Assembly: GCA_016932895.1 (NCBI GenBank)
Contig: JAFGCA010000329.1
Location: forward strand, 1-6,726
Source: Sedimentisphaerales bacterium
GTDB taxonomy: Bacteria > Planctomycetota > Phycisphaerae > Sedimentisphaerales > SG8-4
Direction: 5' to 3'
Length of the DNA stretch: 6,726 bases
Within the stretch, counting starts at the first letter, position 1. Every line of letters starts with the position of its first letter. The notes below the pieces were generated by a model. That model worked only from the letters and a program-made list of their open reading frames with translations, had not been told where the DNA came from and searched no databases. Shown piece by piece: positions 5,723 through 6,726 of this stretch. Position numbers and translations under genes: made by a program.

Positions 5723-6726
5723 ATGGGGTATTTCAAGCGAACCAATCCGCGGCGCAGCCAGGTACGCCGGAACATTTCCACCGAGCGGTCGCTGAAGGCC
5801 TCCCTTCTGGCCGACGCCGATCTGGTGGTCTCGATGCTGCTGTGGCTGCTGTTTGTCGTCGCTTGTATCGGCGTTTTCTCGTTCGAGCTGGTCCAGGAGG
5901 GGCGTTACCAGGCGGTGGCGGCCCTGTCGGCCGTGATCGTGTTCATCTCGGTGGGGGCGGCCTTCTACATACGTCACTATCAGCGTCGCGTCCTGCGCAA
6001 CCACGCCCGGGCCTTTGCCTTGGTCGTGCTGTTTTTGCTGTCTTTGGCCACGACGAAGCTGGGGATGATTTCCGCCGGTGACGGTCTCTGGGGGCCGAGC
6101 TGGGGTACGGGCCCGGCCATTCTGGTCGCGATTGTCCTGGCGATTGCCTACGACCAGCGATTTGCCATGGGTGCAGGCACGGTCTACTGCGCTTTTGCGG
6201 TTCTGGCGGTGGGCCCGCGACCGGAATGGGGCTTTCAGTTGCAGGGCATGGGGTTGTTTTTGACCATGGTCTCCGGCGTGATGACGTGCTGTTTGTCGCT
6301 GAAGGAGATTCGAACGCGTATGAAGCTGCTGGAAGTCAGTGCTCTGGCGGCGACGGTGGTATTTGCCACGGCCTGCTCCGTGGTGTACCTGAACTTCCTG
6401 GGCGAGCCGCCGGGCCCAACCCGCGTCCTTCAGGCGGCGGGGTATCATGCCGGTGCCGCGTTTATCGCCGGTCTGCTCATTCAAAGCCTGCTGCCGCTGA
6501 TTGAAAAGGGGTTCCGCATCGCCACCAGTATGACCCTGCTGGATTACTCCGACGCCAATCAGCCCCTCTTGAAGAAGCTGGCGATCGAGGCGCCGGGAAC
6601 GTTCAGTCACAGCTTGCTCATCGGTTCCATCGCGGAAGCGTCGGCCGAGTCCATCGGCGGCAACGGGCTCCTGTGCCGCGTCGGCGCCTATTACCACGAT
6701 ATCGGCAAGCTCAACAAGCCCAAGTA
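5723..6726 (+). CDS. 7TM-HD family membrane phosphohydrolase (PgpH/YqfF-like), 3' end cut by the window
   Basis: Members such as Listeria PgpH are membrane cyclic-di-AMP phosphodiesterases with a cytoplasmic HD domain. The visible 334 residues start with a basic cytoplasmic tail (MGYFKRTNPRRSQVRR), then about eight hydrophobic spans (near 34-53, 64-83, 97-115, 130-143, 148-163, 173-192, 204-224, 241-260), then the HD domain. It shows PGTFSHSLLIGSIAEASAE with ligand His296 and VGAYYHDIGKLNKPK with His325-Asp326; the family's usual GTYHHS reads GTFSHS, but the second His is the one expected to bind metal. The remaining HD motifs and C-terminus lie beyond the edge. Only about ten residues separate spans 1 and 2, so the large extracellular 7TMR-HDED domain found there in PgpH appears to be absent. 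The start ATG has GGGGAG eight bases upstream. The PhoH-like gene before it fits the common phoH-pgpH-ybeY order. c-di-AMP as the substrate is an inference. Confidence 0.9.
   Translation, partial: MGYFKRTNPRRSQVRRNISTERSLKASLLADADLVVSMLLWLLFVVACIGVFSFELVQEGRYQAVAALSAVIVFISVGAAFYIRHYQRRVLRNHARAFALVVLFLLSLATTKLGMISAGDGLWGPSWGTGPAILVAIVLAIAYDQRFAMGAGTVYCAFAVLAVGPRPEWGFQLQGMGLFLTMVSGVMTCCLSLKEIRTRMKLLEVSALAATVVFATACSVVYLNFLGEPPGPTRVLQAAGYHAGAAFIAGLLIQSLLPLIEKGFRIATSMTLLDYSDANQPLLKKLAIEAPGTFSHSLLIGSIAEASAESIGGNGLLCRVGAYYHDIGKLNKPK

Noticed and set aside
5636..6697. Minus-strand open frame of 353 codons opposite the 7TM-HD gene
   Set aside because: Composition is very rich in Gln, Arg, His and Gly, as expected for the antisense of membrane-protein codons. 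No domain is visible.

Overview
The window looks like chromosomal housekeeping DNA from a GC-rich bacterium. The best guess is a member of the Planctomycetota, possibly Phycisphaerae. This rests on the style of the proteins: a CdsA ending in a GFGGILD-type signature, the N-terminal domain of the PhoH-like protein, and the gene neighbourhood. Short dispersed intergenic repeats fit the same picture. The taxonomic call is an inference from memory of these families, not from a marker gene.

Layout. Bases 1-606 hold no convincing complete gene. At the extreme left edge, on the minus strand, 12 codons resemble the start of a CYTH-domain protein (weak). The rest holds hairpins and a palindromic dispersed repeat (488-570) just downstream of greA. 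A GreA-type transcript cleavage factor runs on the minus strand (607-1089). A divergent intergenic region of about 470 bases follows, with candidate promoters for both directions, a terminator-like hairpin and a 9-base periodic repeat. From 1564 to the right edge all genes lie on the plus strand and are closely spaced: purA (adenylosuccinate synthase), uppS (isoprenyl transferase), cdsA (CDP-diglyceride synthase), a PhoH-like ATPase, and the 5' part of a 7TM-HD phosphohydrolase (PgpH/YqfF type) that is cut by the window edge.

How the genes fit together. uppS and cdsA supply the lipid carrier for cell-wall synthesis and the CDP-DAG precursor for phospholipids; they are neighbours in many bacteria. 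PhoH-like ATPase followed by 7TM-HD protein is a widespread pair, usually followed by ybeY, so ybeY is the expected next gene to the right. The 7TM-HD family includes cyclic-di-AMP phosphodiesterases, which links the cluster to envelope and osmotic control. purA heads the run with only a 41-base gap to uppS, so it may share a transcript with the envelope genes.

I found no mobile element, CRISPR array, rRNA or tRNA, and no strong sign of a novel system. The points most worth checking are the apparently missing extracellular sensor domain in the 7TM-HD protein, a 26-codon overlapping mini-ORF bridging phoH and that gene, the TTG start of phoH next to an out-of-frame ATG mini-ORF, the altered acidic tip of GreA, and the nested palindromic repeat beside greA.
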